DNA from: Candidatus Nanoarchaeia archaeon
GTDB taxonomy: Archaea; Nanoarchaeota; Nanoarchaeia; SCGC-AAA011-G17; JAFCDX01
Direction: 5' to 3'
Assembly (NCBI GenBank): GCA_028717785.1
Contig: JAQUND010000027.1
Location: 1 to 17,854, forward strand
Length of the DNA stretch: 17,854 bases
In this document: positions 6,573-13,783 of the stretch, one piece after another
How positions within the stretch are numbered: position 1 is the stretch's first letter
How the letters are laid out: every line of letters starts with the position of its first letter
Notes under the pieces: model-generated
Told to the model about the DNA's origin: nothing
What the model saw: only the letters and a program-made list of their open reading frames with translations
The model's database searches: none
Position numbers and translations under genes: made by a program

Positions 6573-7403
6573 ATGAAACAACAAACAAAAGAATCTCAAG
6601 ATAAGAATATGAAAACCAGAGATAAAAATAGAGGAACCACTGACACCGCACATAATAAAAATTGGTTATATCAAAAATATATAGTTGAAAACTTAAAAGT
6701 AATGGAAATAGCTGAATTATGTAATGTTCCAATTTGGTATATTGAACGAGCTTTAAAAAATTTTAAAATTAAGAAATCTCAAAAACTTTCAAAAATACGC
6801 TCTAAAGAAACAAATATCAAAAGATATGGTGCCTCTAGCCCTATGAAAAATAAAAGAGTGCAAGAAAAGGCTAGAAAAACAATAAGAGAGAAATACGGAG
6901 TTGATCATTTTACTCAATTATCAAAGATACAAGAAAAGAAAAAGAAAACTAACTTAAAAAGATATGGTACTGTCTGCGCTTTGCAAAATAAAAAAGTACA
7001 TAAAAAGGCAATTAAGTCTATGTTAGAAAGATACGGCGTAGAATTCAATATGCAAAATAAAGAAATTGCTTTAAAGGCAGCTAGAACTGCCAATAATTCC
7101 TCTATCCATTACCATTGGCTTACAGGAGAAGAACTTGTTTGCCAATCAAGTTACGAAGAACGAGTAGTTTATCATCTTAACAACCTTAGAATTAACTATC
7201 TTTGGCAACCAGAAGTTTTTAAACTTTCTACAGGTAGAACTTATCGTCCTGATCTTTATCTTGTTGATCAAAATCTTTGGATAGAGATTAAAGGTTACTT
7301 TAGAGAAAAGAATAGGGTTAAATGGGAAGAGTTTCATACTAAAATTCATCCTAACTCAGAACTTTGGAATAAAGATAAATTAAAAGAAAAGGGAATACTA
7401 TAA
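6573..7403 (+). CDS. Free-standing homing endonuclease, PD-(D/E)XK type, 276 aa
   Basis: Residues 31-66 form a helix-turn-helix-like unit (MEIAELCNVPIWYIERALK). Residues about 74-166 hold four copies of a 23-residue repeat with a [KE][RK]YG core at 83, 106, 129 and 152 and a following QN or similar; such repeats are typical of DNA-binding parts of phage homing endonucleases. The C-terminal nuclease resembles the Vsr/TnsA-like PD-(D/E)XK group: SYEERVVYHL, then TYRPDLYLVDQNLWIEIKG, giving the likely catalytic set Glu196, Asp227, Glu238 and Lys240. It would cut DNA at a site lacking the gene and promote its own copying. It interrupts the virion gene block and has its own promoter and no ribosome site. 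The type is well supported; the target is unknown. Confidence 0.87.
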   Translation: MKQQTKESQDKNMKTRDKNRGTTDTAHNKNWLYQKYIVENLKVMEIAELCNVPIWYIERALKNFKIKKSQKLSKIRSKETNIKRYGASSPMKNKRVQEKARKTIREKYGVDHFTQLSKIQEKKKKTNLKRYGTVCALQNKKVHKKAIKSMLERYGVEFNMQNKEIALKAARTANNSSIHYHWLTGEELVCQSSYEERVVYHLNNLRINYLWQPEVFKLSTGRTYRPDLYLVDQNLWIEIKGYFREKNRVKWEEFHTKIHPNSELWNKDKLKEKGIL

Positions 7404-7420
7404 CTTTCTTTGATATTCCC
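7391..7420 (+). repeat. Inverted repeat around the homing endonuclease stop codon
   Basis: GGGAATA (7391-7397) and TATTCCC (7414-7420) are perfect 7-bp inverted copies with a 16-nt loop that includes the stop codon at 7401-7403. No T-run follows, so a standard terminator is unlikely. It may mark the 3' limit of the inserted gene or protect the mRNA end. Confidence 0.4.
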
Positions 7421-7468
7421 TCAAAAACATAATAATATTAATATATTATATATAAAGGACCTCAAAAA

Positions 7469-9031
7469 ATGTACAAATCGCTTATAAAACTCCTACTTAA
7501 CGATCTCCAAAAAAGCGAGCCAACGCTCTCAAAGTCCAGGACCGAAAAGCTCCCATTTAACCCCCTTGCTCCAGAAGCTCAAAAAATGGCCCAGGAACAA
7601 AAGAAATGGACAGCCGATGAATCTGACGAAGCACGTCAGAAACTGCCTAGAATCGAAGGCAACGCACGTAAAAGGGCTATTATAAAGCTCATGGGTAAAA
7701 CCCAAGTAAGGCTCCATCCACAAACTAAAGAAAAGCTCTATTTAATGCATAGAGGTATAAATGTTGGTGAACGTGATCAATTTCATAAAAAAGGGTTAAC
7801 AAGTTATCCTAAAGGACACAAAAATTCCTGGAGTTCAGACTATAACGTGGCCAAAGATTTTGGTGGAGGCGATTCTAATAGGGTTGTATCTGCTTGGATA
7901 CCGGAATCCGCTTTGCACTATACACCAACCCAATTTAACGCCCCCAGTACGGCACAAATTCAAAGTATGAAACATACTGGTGGAAAATTTACACCCGATG
8001 CTACAATAAAACAAGAACACGAATGGATTATACATCATCAAGGCAATTATTTTCACGCAAATCACGAAGGAATTCAAAAGCAGGTTGGACTTGATCAAAA
8101 GATAAATCAAAGAACGGGAGGCGAATTTACAAAACCACGTCCTAAATATGCTGGTTGGAAAAATCTTCCTAAAGAAGAGGGACTCGTTAAAGAAGAGGGA
8201 CTCGTTAAAGAAGAGGGACTCATTAAAGAAGAGTTATTCAATAAATCTGAAGAGTTGCCTAAAGAAAAACCTTTTGAAAGACAACCTCTTGTAGATGAAT
8301 TAAAAACCCAAACAGCTATAAGAAGGCATCCTAAAACTGGTGAACTTCATTATCTAATGCATCGTCACATTTCTGAAAGTGAAAACGAATTTCATCAAAA
8401 TAAAAAAACAAATTATCCAAAAGGCCATACTAATTCCTGGACTTCTGAATATAATATGGCGGCTAAATATGGTAAACCAATATCGGCCTGGATACCAGAA
8501 TCTGCTTTATTAAAACCCACGGTAGGACCACAAGAGAGATCAAAAGTTCCTGGTTGGATAGTGCATCATAACGATCAATATAGCCATGCTAATATTGCTA
8601 AAATAAAGCCCATTAAGGAAGTCGCAGACCAGCCCTTATCAATACTTAATAAAGATCCTCAATCTACCATATACCATATTAAAGGCGGATTTGAAAAAGC
8701 TCTTATGCATGCCCAACTTATGAACTCAAAAGGCGGCTATAATATAAGTCCGGCTGGTAAAAAAGGCCATATATTAACAGTTTATCACGAACCGGAAATG
8801 AAATTAGCGGCTTCAGAAAAAGTTACTATAGTAACCGAACAGAAATTACCCAAACTTTTGAAGCCTTTCAAAAGCAAAGCTCAAAGAAGATTTGCGTACG
8901 TGCATCCTGAAAAATTTGGTGGTAAAAAAGGCATTGCCGAATGGGAATCTAAAACTCCCAAAAATATTCCTGAAAAACTTAAAAAATATCAAAAAAAATA
9001 TGGTGATCTGTTCAAAAAATCCAATATATAA
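7469..9031 (+). CDS. Tandem ADP-ribosyltransferase-like protein, 520 aa
   Basis: Two copies of a domain are visible. Copy 1 (about 78-197) has LMHRGI (Arg95), NSWSSDYNVAKDFGGG (Ser120/Ser122), SAWIPESAL and EHEWIIHH (Glu183, Glu185). This is the order expected of R-S-E ADP-ribosyltransferases, which transfer ADP-ribose from NAD to proteins. Copy 2 (about 281-375) keeps LMHRHI, NSWTSEYNMAAKYG and SAWIPESAL, but the ExE is replaced by PGWIVHH, so it is probably inactive. The copies are joined by an acidic linker with tandem KEEGLV repeats. The C-terminus (FKSKAQRRFAYVHPEKFGGK) resembles a short module found at the ends of other phage virion proteins. AAAGGA precedes the ATG. By analogy with T4 Alt, it may be packaged and injected to modify host proteins. 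The ART call is by motif only. Confidence 0.62.
   Translation: MYKSLIKLLLNDLQKSEPTLSKSRTEKLPFNPLAPEAQKMAQEQKKWTADESDEARQKLPRIEGNARKRAIIKLMGKTQVRLHPQTKEKLYLMHRGINVGERDQFHKKGLTSYPKGHKNSWSSDYNVAKDFGGGDSNRVVSAWIPESALHYTPTQFNAPSTAQIQSMKHTGGKFTPDATIKQEHEWIIHHQGNYFHANHEGIQKQVGLDQKINQRTGGEFTKPRPKYAGWKNLPKEEGLVKEEGLVKEEGLIKEELFNKSEELPKEKPFERQPLVDELKTQTAIRRHPKTGELHYLMHRHISESENEFHQNKKTNYPKGHTNSWTSEYNMAAKYGKPISAWIPESALLKPTVGPQERSKVPGWIVHHNDQYSHANIAKIKPIKEVADQPLSILNKDPQSTIYHIKGGFEKALMHAQLMNSKGGYNISPAGKKGHILTVYHEPEMKLAASEKVTIVTEQKLPKLLKPFKSKAQRRFAYVHPEKFGGKKGIAEWESKTPKNIPEKLKKYQKKYGDLFKKSNI
8171..8233 (+). repeat. 18-bp tandem repeat, three and a half copies
   Basis: Three near-perfect copies of AAAGAAGAGGGACTCGTT (8171-8188, 8189-8206, 8207-8224 with one change) and a partial fourth (8225-8233) encode the KEEGLV linker between the two ART-like domains. 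Their near identity shows recent expansion or strand slippage. Confidence 0.95.
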
Positions 9032-9184
9032 CAAAGTTAACTACGTATAATAAAATTTGATAAATTACCAAATATTCAAATATATCAAAGACTTATATCG
9101 TTAATTTTACAAAAGTGTAATCTTTAAATAATAAGATAGACATTGAGCTGGACGTTATGTCCATCAAATAAGGAGTTTATAATC
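9032..9184. other. Intergenic region before the ferritin-like gene
   Basis: This 153-nt gap is long for this genome. It contains TATAAT at 9046-9051 with no matching -35, the octamer AATCTTTA at 9119-9126, and a small hairpin TGGAC-GTTAT-GTCCA at 9149-9163, just before the AAGGAG (9170-9175) of the next gene. It may hold a promoter and a leader structure. I see no gene in it. Confidence 0.45.
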
Positions 9185-9973
9185 ATGGGTATGGAGATAA
9201 AAGCTGACGAAGTAGAAGAAGTCAAAATAATTGGACATCTAAATGGATCTGATGTAAAAATGCTAAAAACTTTCGGTGGATTTTATGTAGGAATTGGTAA
9301 GAAAAATAAGAATTCTAAAAATCCTGAAGCATTAGCTGCTGGTAGCCATCCTGCGTTAATAAACTTCCAATTAGAAAGAGAATTCAAAAATAATTTCGAG
9401 CCAATACTTTGCAAAAACGAACACGAAAGACTTCCTAAAATAGAAAATAAAAATAATAATTTATCTAAAAGTTCTTTGGATAAAGGGTTAGAATTATTCA
9501 TATTATCAAAGGATAATGAAATTGATTTTATTGTAAATAAATTTGGTTTTAAAGTTGGCGAATATAAAACTGAAATTAAAGATAATTCTTTAGTGCTTAA
9601 AAAAAGTGAATTTAATAAAGAAATATTTAAAGTAAATTCAGAACTTGCAAAAAGTCTTGCTATTAGCATGATTGACAAAGCGAACGAATTAAAACTTGAT
9701 GAGATTATTAAAAATTCCGACCCTTCTCAATACGAAACTCCAAAAGAATTTGGTCCAGAAGAACTACAAGCTGCTGTTCGCCAAGATATAAGTGCTGAAT
9801 ATGATGCTATAAATCTTTACGAAGCACACAAAAAAGCTAGTAATAACAAGGAATTAAATACTGTTATTGAACACATTGTAGAAGAAGAGAAAGAACATGT
9901 GGCAGAGCTTCAAAAAATGCTTAATAAGCTTGATACAGAGCAAAAGGAAAAATCCAAAAAAGAAGGCCTTTAA
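9185..9973 (+). CDS. Virion-block protein with a C-terminal two-helix ferritin-like domain, 262 aa
   Basis: The C-terminal 65 residues read PEELQAAVRQDISAEYDAIN, LYEAHKKASNN, then VIEHIVEEEKEHVAELQKML. Two helices carry Glu205 and Glu213, then an ExxH motif (Glu235, His238). This is the iron-binding set of rubrerythrin/ferritin-like proteins and closest in style to the two-helix encapsulated ferritins, which must pair up to form a four-helix bundle. The first 185 residues are not recognised; they include GGFYVGIGKKN and ALAAGSHPALINFQLEREF. I start at 9185, which has AAGGAG 9 nt upstream; a TTG 42 nt earlier has no site. Its stop overlaps the next ATG by one base. It could oxidise iron in or near the capsid, or the fold may be used only structurally. 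Confidence 0.65.
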   Translation: MGMEIKADEVEEVKIIGHLNGSDVKMLKTFGGFYVGIGKKNKNSKNPEALAAGSHPALINFQLEREFKNNFEPILCKNEHERLPKIENKNNNLSKSSLDKGLELFILSKDNEIDFIVNKFGFKVGEYKTEIKDNSLVLKKSEFNKEIFKVNSELAKSLAISMIDKANELKLDEIIKNSDPSQYETPKEFGPEELQAAVRQDISAEYDAINLYEAHKKASNNKELNTVIEHIVEEEKEHVAELQKMLNKLDTEQKEKSKKEGL

Positions 9974-10191
9974 TGTGCGAAATAATTAATTTTCAGGAAT
10001 ATAAAACTAATCGAAGAAAGGTTAATGAGAAAAGAATTCTTGATCTTGGTGCATCTTACATATGTCTTGAAAAATGTTTAATATATCTTAATATGAATGA
10101 ATTACCAGAATTAATTCCTATTAAAAATTCAATTAAAGATATTCTTAAAAAAATAGAAAAAATTGGTAAAGAAGAAAATGGAAAACGTTAA
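9973..10191 (+). CDS. Hypothetical phage protein, 72 aa
   Basis: A small protein starting MCEIINFQEYKTNRRK with no recognised domain. The second half is a Lys/Ile/Glu-rich helix (NSIKDILKKIEKIGKEENG), which may form a coiled coil. The ATG overlaps the previous stop by one base (TAATG) and has AGAAGG nearby, so translation is probably coupled. The last 14 nt overlap the start of the next gene. It contains a Cys pair about 10 residues apart with no obvious metal motif. Confidence 0.65.
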   Translation: MCEIINFQEYKTNRRKVNEKRILDLGASYICLEKCLIYLNMNELPELIPIKNSIKDILKKIEKIGKEENGKR

Positions 10192-11056
10192 TACATTTCA
10201 AGTATTGCCCGACGAAATACCTCGTATAAAATTTAATGTCGAAGCTCAAGAACAATTTGGTAATGATAGGGGTATCGTTTTTGAACATTGGGCTGCTGTG
10301 CCAAGTGCTATTGGTATGAAAGAACGTGGAGAATATCGACGTAGCGATCAACTTGATACTATTTCATCGAACGGCTTTATTTATAAAAAAGTAGGAGAAT
10401 TTGTGGGAACTATCGTAAGTAACTCTCTTACTCAGCAACCTACTGATGGCGGTATTTATGATAATTCTACAGCAAGATTAATATTGCCAAAATTTTATAA
10501 AGTCGTTTGTAAGTCATCGGAACAAAAGGAAATAGCTCTACTTCCTGGTGACAGGCTTTATGTAAAAAACATTGAACTTATCGTATCTAATTATCAACTT
10601 TCTGAATATAATCCCAATGGTGTTAGTTACATTCAATTTCCTATAAAAAACGTAGATTACTTAATAGATTCTAGAAATGTCGAATACCAACAAGGCGTTA
10701 ATTTCAAAATAGATCAAAGTGGCGATATTAGATGGATCGATGGAAAAGGAAATCCTGGTGTAGATCCCGATACTGGAAAAGGTCGAGTATTTTCAATACG
10801 TTATACTTATTTAGCTTTTTGGTATGTAAGCGCTCTTATTAATGAAATTAGAGTTACTAATATTGATCAAAGTGAAAATCCAGTACGTCTTCCTTATCAC
10901 GTTCAAATACAACGTGAATATATTTATTACAATAAGGTTAAACCAGCACCAGAAAATACAATTCAAGTAGAAAAAAGAGCCAATAAAGGACCTATTGACC
11001 CAGTAGATCCTAACCAGTATGAAATTAAAGTAAATATTAACAATATAGAAGAATAA
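10178..11056 (+). CDS. Conserved phage virion structural protein, 292 aa
   Basis: I recognise a phage structural pattern: FEHWAAVPSAIGMKERGEYR, then RSDQLDTISSNGFIYKKVGEF, STARLILPKFY and LLPGDRLYVKNIEL. The RR/RRSDxLDTxSSNGxIY core is typical of a protein found in myovirus neck/connector gene blocks; its exact place in the virion is not known to me. The rest is beta-rich with a long GDIRWIDGKGNPGVDPDTGKG loop and a Pro-rich, charged end. I start at the ATG at 10178, with GGTAAAGAAG before it; an upstream TTG at 10163 is less likely. It overlaps the previous gene by 14 nt. Confidence 0.72.
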   Translation: MENVNTFQVLPDEIPRIKFNVEAQEQFGNDRGIVFEHWAAVPSAIGMKERGEYRRSDQLDTISSNGFIYKKVGEFVGTIVSNSLTQQPTDGGIYDNSTARLILPKFYKVVCKSSEQKEIALLPGDRLYVKNIELIVSNYQLSEYNPNGVSYIQFPIKNVDYLIDSRNVEYQQGVNFKIDQSGDIRWIDGKGNPGVDPDTGKGRVFSIRYTYLAFWYVSALINEIRVTNIDQSENPVRLPYHVQIQREYIYYNKVKPAPENTIQVEKRANKGPIDPVDPNQYEIKVNINNIEE

Positions 11057-11079
11057 CAATCTTTAAAAAAGAGGTAACT

Positions 11080-11502
11080 ATGGCTTATATTAGCGCAAAA
11101 CAAAGAAGATGTGGTGCTAACCACGATCAAGCTGTAATAAATTCAAATACTTACTCAAATGCTTCCGGTGCAGTAAAACAAATATCGGGCGGTCACTATC
11201 TTAAGTCTATCCCAACAGGAGCTGCAACTGCTGTAACCGATTGCAGTGGAGCTGCCTTTGTTATCGGACAGGGACTTACTGTTGCTTTGTATAACAACGA
11301 TAACGTTGTACATGCTGTTATTGTTGGTGGAAGTGCTATAGCCGCTCCAGCGGTAGGCACTATAGACCCTACGGGAGCTGTTGGTATTCCATTAAAAGCT
11401 AACGATTGGACTTATGTTAATACTTTCGATCAAACGTATATCAGAACTGATAGTAATAAAGTTATTTGTTTTATAGTAGAGGACGATACCTATATTCAAT
11501 AA
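11080..11502 (+). CDS. Probable small virion protein (decoration-like), 140 aa
   Basis: It starts MAYISAKQRRCGANHDQA. The rest is small-residue-rich with repeated short beta-strands and turns (GAATAVTDCSGAAFVIGQG, HAVIVGGSAIAAPAVGTIDP, then VICFIVEDDTYIQ). Composition, size and position between two structural genes fit a capsid decoration or other abundant virion protein, but I know no family. AGAGG lies 5 nt upstream of the ATG. Three nt separate its stop from the next gene. Codon use looks like that of its neighbours. Confidence 0.6.
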   Translation: MAYISAKQRRCGANHDQAVINSNTYSNASGAVKQISGGHYLKSIPTGAATAVTDCSGAAFVIGQGLTVALYNNDNVVHAVIVGGSAIAAPAVGTIDPTGAVGIPLKANDWTYVNTFDQTYIRTDSNKVICFIVEDDTYIQ

Positions 11503-11505
11503 TTT

Positions 11506-12459
11506 ATGAATAAAAAGCAGATTAAATTTATCAAATCCATTCTTGGAAAGGATATATTCGACACTCTTAAAAAAGCAGAAATAGGCATATATAGACCTAC
11601 TACAGATACAGTTACAGAACCTATTGAAATTAAAATAGGATTACAAATAGTACCTAGAATTATTCTAAGCTGGCTTTTCCTTAATTTAAAAGATAAAGAA
11701 CCGGGTGCTATTATTGATCTTGATATACCTTTTTGTAATGGTAAATTAGTTTGTAATAAATTTTGTGGAGATAACTATTCTGGCGAAATTTTCAGTAACA
11801 ATAAAAAAGTAGCGGACTTTAAATATAGGACCATTCCTGGAATAGGTCTTATCATAATGTCTGTTTTTGAACTTTACAATGATTTTAATCTTCTTGACGA
11901 AATTAAACAACCTCATTGTAAATGCGGGTCTTGTTCGGAACGTCCGGTAGAAGATTGTAATTGCGAAAGTTCTAAAATTAATCAACTTCAAAGTATCATA
12001 GAAGAAAGGCTTTATTTAAACAATTTAATCAGTAATGTAGTAGATAAAAAAATTTCAGAAAGAGAAGCTATTAATGAGCTTATAAGAAACAAAATAAATG
12101 AATTTATTCAGCCTATTATAAAACCTAAAGTAATTAACCAGGAAGAACCAAATAAGGAAAACATAATGGAATCCAAAAGTAAGTTAAAGGATTTTTTGGA
12201 AAATAGAGAAAATAAAAGTGAAATTAAAGCAGACATTATTGAAGAGTCTGTAGAAAAACATGAAATTCATTGTCCTGACTGTGGGGCTGTTCTTTATAAA
12301 GGCGAAGACAATATTAATCTTTGTATCTGTTATGGCGAATTCATGGACAAAAAAGTAAAAATTCAAAAATCTGAAAATGGCAAAGTAAAATTAATATTCC
12401 CAAAAGGAATAGATATACAGAATATCAAAATGCTTTTTAATGTTTTTAAAAATAGATAA
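11506..12459 (+). CDS. Phage protein with two Cys clusters and a C-terminal zinc ribbon, 317 aa
   Basis: Unknown family. A Cys cluster PHCKCGSCSERPVEDCNC sits at about 143-160. A helical part (about 164-220) follows, then an acidic linker. The C-terminal part has HCPDCGAVLYKG and NLCICYG (about 262-286), a C-x2-C...C-x-C zinc-ribbon pattern. No clear ribosome site precedes the ATG, which begins 3 nt after the previous stop; translation is probably by re-initiation. An in-frame ATG at 12166 has AAGGA seven nt upstream and would give a 97-residue form containing only the linker and zinc ribbon. A role in virion assembly is possible from its place between structural genes. Confidence 0.65.
   Translation: MNKKQIKFIKSILGKDIFDTLKKAEIGIYRPTTDTVTEPIEIKIGLQIVPRIILSWLFLNLKDKEPGAIIDLDIPFCNGKLVCNKFCGDNYSGEIFSNNKKVADFKYRTIPGIGLIIMSVFELYNDFNLLDEIKQPHCKCGSCSERPVEDCNCESSKINQLQSIIEERLYLNNLISNVVDKKISEREAINELIRNKINEFIQPIIKPKVINQEEPNKENIMESKSKLKDFLENRENKSEIKADIIEESVEKHEIHCPDCGAVLYKGEDNINLCICYGEFMDKKVKIQKSENGKVKLIFPKGIDIQNIKMLFNVFKNR
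12166..12459 (+). CDS. Possible internal-start product of the zinc-ribbon gene, 97 aa
   Basis: The ATG at 12166 is codon 221 of the longer gene. AAGGA at 12154-12158 stands 7 nt before it, a better site than the one for the full-length start. The product would begin MESKSKLKDFLENRENK and end with the zinc ribbon. This resembles the phage habit of making a full-length and a short in-frame protein from one gene, as with lambda C and Nu3. It is a prediction only. Confidence 0.35.
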   Translation: MESKSKLKDFLENRENKSEIKADIIEESVEKHEIHCPDCGAVLYKGEDNINLCICYGEFMDKKVKIQKSENGKVKLIFPKGIDIQNIKMLFNVFKNR

Positions 12460-12472
12460 GTGAGGCTTTAAT

Positions 12473-13783
12473 ATGGACCAAAATCCAATTAATTCAAATA
12501 CATCAATGCAACCTCCTGTAAATCAAGCGGAATCTGAAAATAAGGTTGATCCAGTACAGGCTAATATGGTTTTTATTACTTTTAATGGCGATAATGTTGG
12601 CGATAAGATCGGCAATACTATTAAAGAAAATGATCACGAAGGCTTATTTAATTTAAGTAACACATTCAAAAATAGCAATATCATGTTAAGTAAATGGATA
12701 GAAGGTAAAAAAGGAAGAGTAATTGCAGAATCAGGCGATGAAGTAATAGGGCAAATTCCCCAAGAAGCTAAAGAAGAATTAGAAAATTTAAAAAGTCAAT
12801 ATGAGCAACAAGCTGGTACTACACTAACGATTGGATTAGGGTCTAGCCTTTCTGAAGCCTTTAAAGCTCTTATTTATGGCAAACTAAGTAATAAAAATCA
12901 AATAGTTGAATACGATCCTAGTATTGATGAATTCATTAATCAAGGTAGCCAAGAGGAAGAAGAAGTAAACCCTGAAAATATTTCTCAACAAGCTAATGAA
13001 AACGTTTCAAACCCCAATAATGAACTCCCTATTCCCAGCAAGGGCTCTGATGAATTATCACAAGTTCCTACGCAACCTAAGCCTTATGAGTCTAACCCAA
13101 TATCTCAAAAAACTCCCGAAGAAATACAAGAAAATAAGGCCATACAAACAAGCGAACAAGGGGCTATACAAAATAAAGACAATCCCAATATTGAAGAAGC
13201 TCCTGGAAAATCTGATATAACTAACGAAAATGAACCTACCGTAGAAGACGAAGGAACAGTAGATAAAGATATTCCAGAATTAAGTAATGAAGAAATTCTA
13301 AACGATTCTTCAGATGGTACTCAAGTTCCTTCTGACAACGCTCAAGTTCCTTCTGACGATAACCAACAGCCTTCTAATGAACAAGACGGTATGGTTGGTA
13401 ATATGATACAGGGGCAGATGGAAGATGGAGATAATGAGCAAGATAATGCAGAACTTAAGGCCAATATTGCAGAAGCACTACTTGCTTTTAGAGAAAATAA
13501 AGATATTCTAGAACAGGCTAAAGTAGAAAATCCAAAACTTTATCAAGCTACTATATCTATGCTTAGATCAATGATAATGATGGCCAAACAGCTTAATTTA
13601 GGTTCTTCCGACAAAGACGTAGAATCCGAAGGCGAAAACGAAGAAGCTGAAAGTGAAGAAGTTGAAAACGAAAAAGAAGGTAAAGACAAAGAAGCTGAAA
13701 ATCAACCGTCCGAAATTGATGAAAAGATTCCCTCAAAAGAATCCAATAAAGAAGATACAGAACCTCCAGTAAAAAAAAAATAA
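12473..13783 (+). CDS. Minimal GGDEF/Cas10-palm-like domain protein with acidic tail, 436 aa
   Basis: Residues about 31-150 look like a small palm domain of the GGDEF/Cas10 superfamily. Strand VFITFNGDNVGDKIG (first motif, Asn38-Gly-Asp40) is followed by a helix region, a hairpin with IAESGDEVIGQIP (second motif, Ser87-Gly-Asp89-Glu90), then TTLTIGLGSSLSEAFKALIY and GKLSNKNQIVEY, equivalent to the SxGxA...A..A...KxxGKN end. Phage proteins with DGDNxG...GGDE signatures exist in my memory. Here the first carboxylate is Asn, so catalysis is uncertain. Residues 155-325 are acidic and disordered, with a helical domain at 326-375 (ELKANIAEALLAFREN onward) and a Glu/Lys-rich end. The gene ends at a run of ten A residues; see the next features. 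GTGAGG precedes the ATG. Confidence 0.6.
   Translation: MDQNPINSNTSMQPPVNQAESENKVDPVQANMVFITFNGDNVGDKIGNTIKENDHEGLFNLSNTFKNSNIMLSKWIEGKKGRVIAESGDEVIGQIPQEAKEELENLKSQYEQQAGTTLTIGLGSSLSEAFKALIYGKLSNKNQIVEYDPSIDEFINQGSQEEEEVNPENISQQANENVSNPNNELPIPSKGSDELSQVPTQPKPYESNPISQKTPEEIQENKAIQTSEQGAIQNKDNPNIEEAPGKSDITNENEPTVEDEGTVDKDIPELSNEEILNDSSDGTQVPSDNAQVPSDDNQQPSNEQDGMVGNMIQGQMEDGDNEQDNAELKANIAEALLAFRENKDILEQAKVENPKLYQATISMLRSMIMMAKQLNLGSSDKDVESEGENEEAESEEVENEKEGKDKEAENQPSEIDEKIPSKESNKEDTEPPVKKK
13322..13363 (+). repeat. Direct 21-bp repeat in the acidic linker
   Basis: Two near-identical copies beginning CAAGTTCCTTCTGAC at 13322 and 13343 encode QVPSDNA and QVPSDDN, and a diverged third copy (QQPSNEQ) follows. 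It lies in the disordered part of the palm-domain protein. Confidence 0.85.
13771..13780 (+). other. A10 slippery run at the end of the palm-domain gene
   Basis: Ten A residues precede the in-frame stop (GTA AAA AAA AAA TAA). The zero-frame heptamer A-AAA-AAA allows -1 ribosomal slippage, and A-runs of this length also cause RNA polymerase slippage. A -1 shift (or one extra A in the mRNA) continues translation to 14046. A sequencing error of one A would have the same effect. Confidence 0.6.

Noticed and set aside
7391..7420. Intrinsic terminator after the homing endonuclease
   Set aside because: The stem is only 7 bp with a 16-nt loop and no T-run follows, so I list it only as an inverted repeat.
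9143..9184. Earlier TTG start for the ferritin-like gene
   Set aside because: No ribosome site before it; AAGGAG stands 9 nt before the ATG at 9185, and the extra residues include the ribosome-site region.
10163..10177. Earlier TTG start for the 292-residue virion protein
   Set aside because: It adds five residues read from the ribosome-site region of the ATG at 10178 and increases overlap with the previous gene.
12996..13220. Plus-strand open frame of 74 codons inside the palm-domain gene
   Set aside because: It is a shifted reading of the low-complexity acidic region with no ribosome site of its own.
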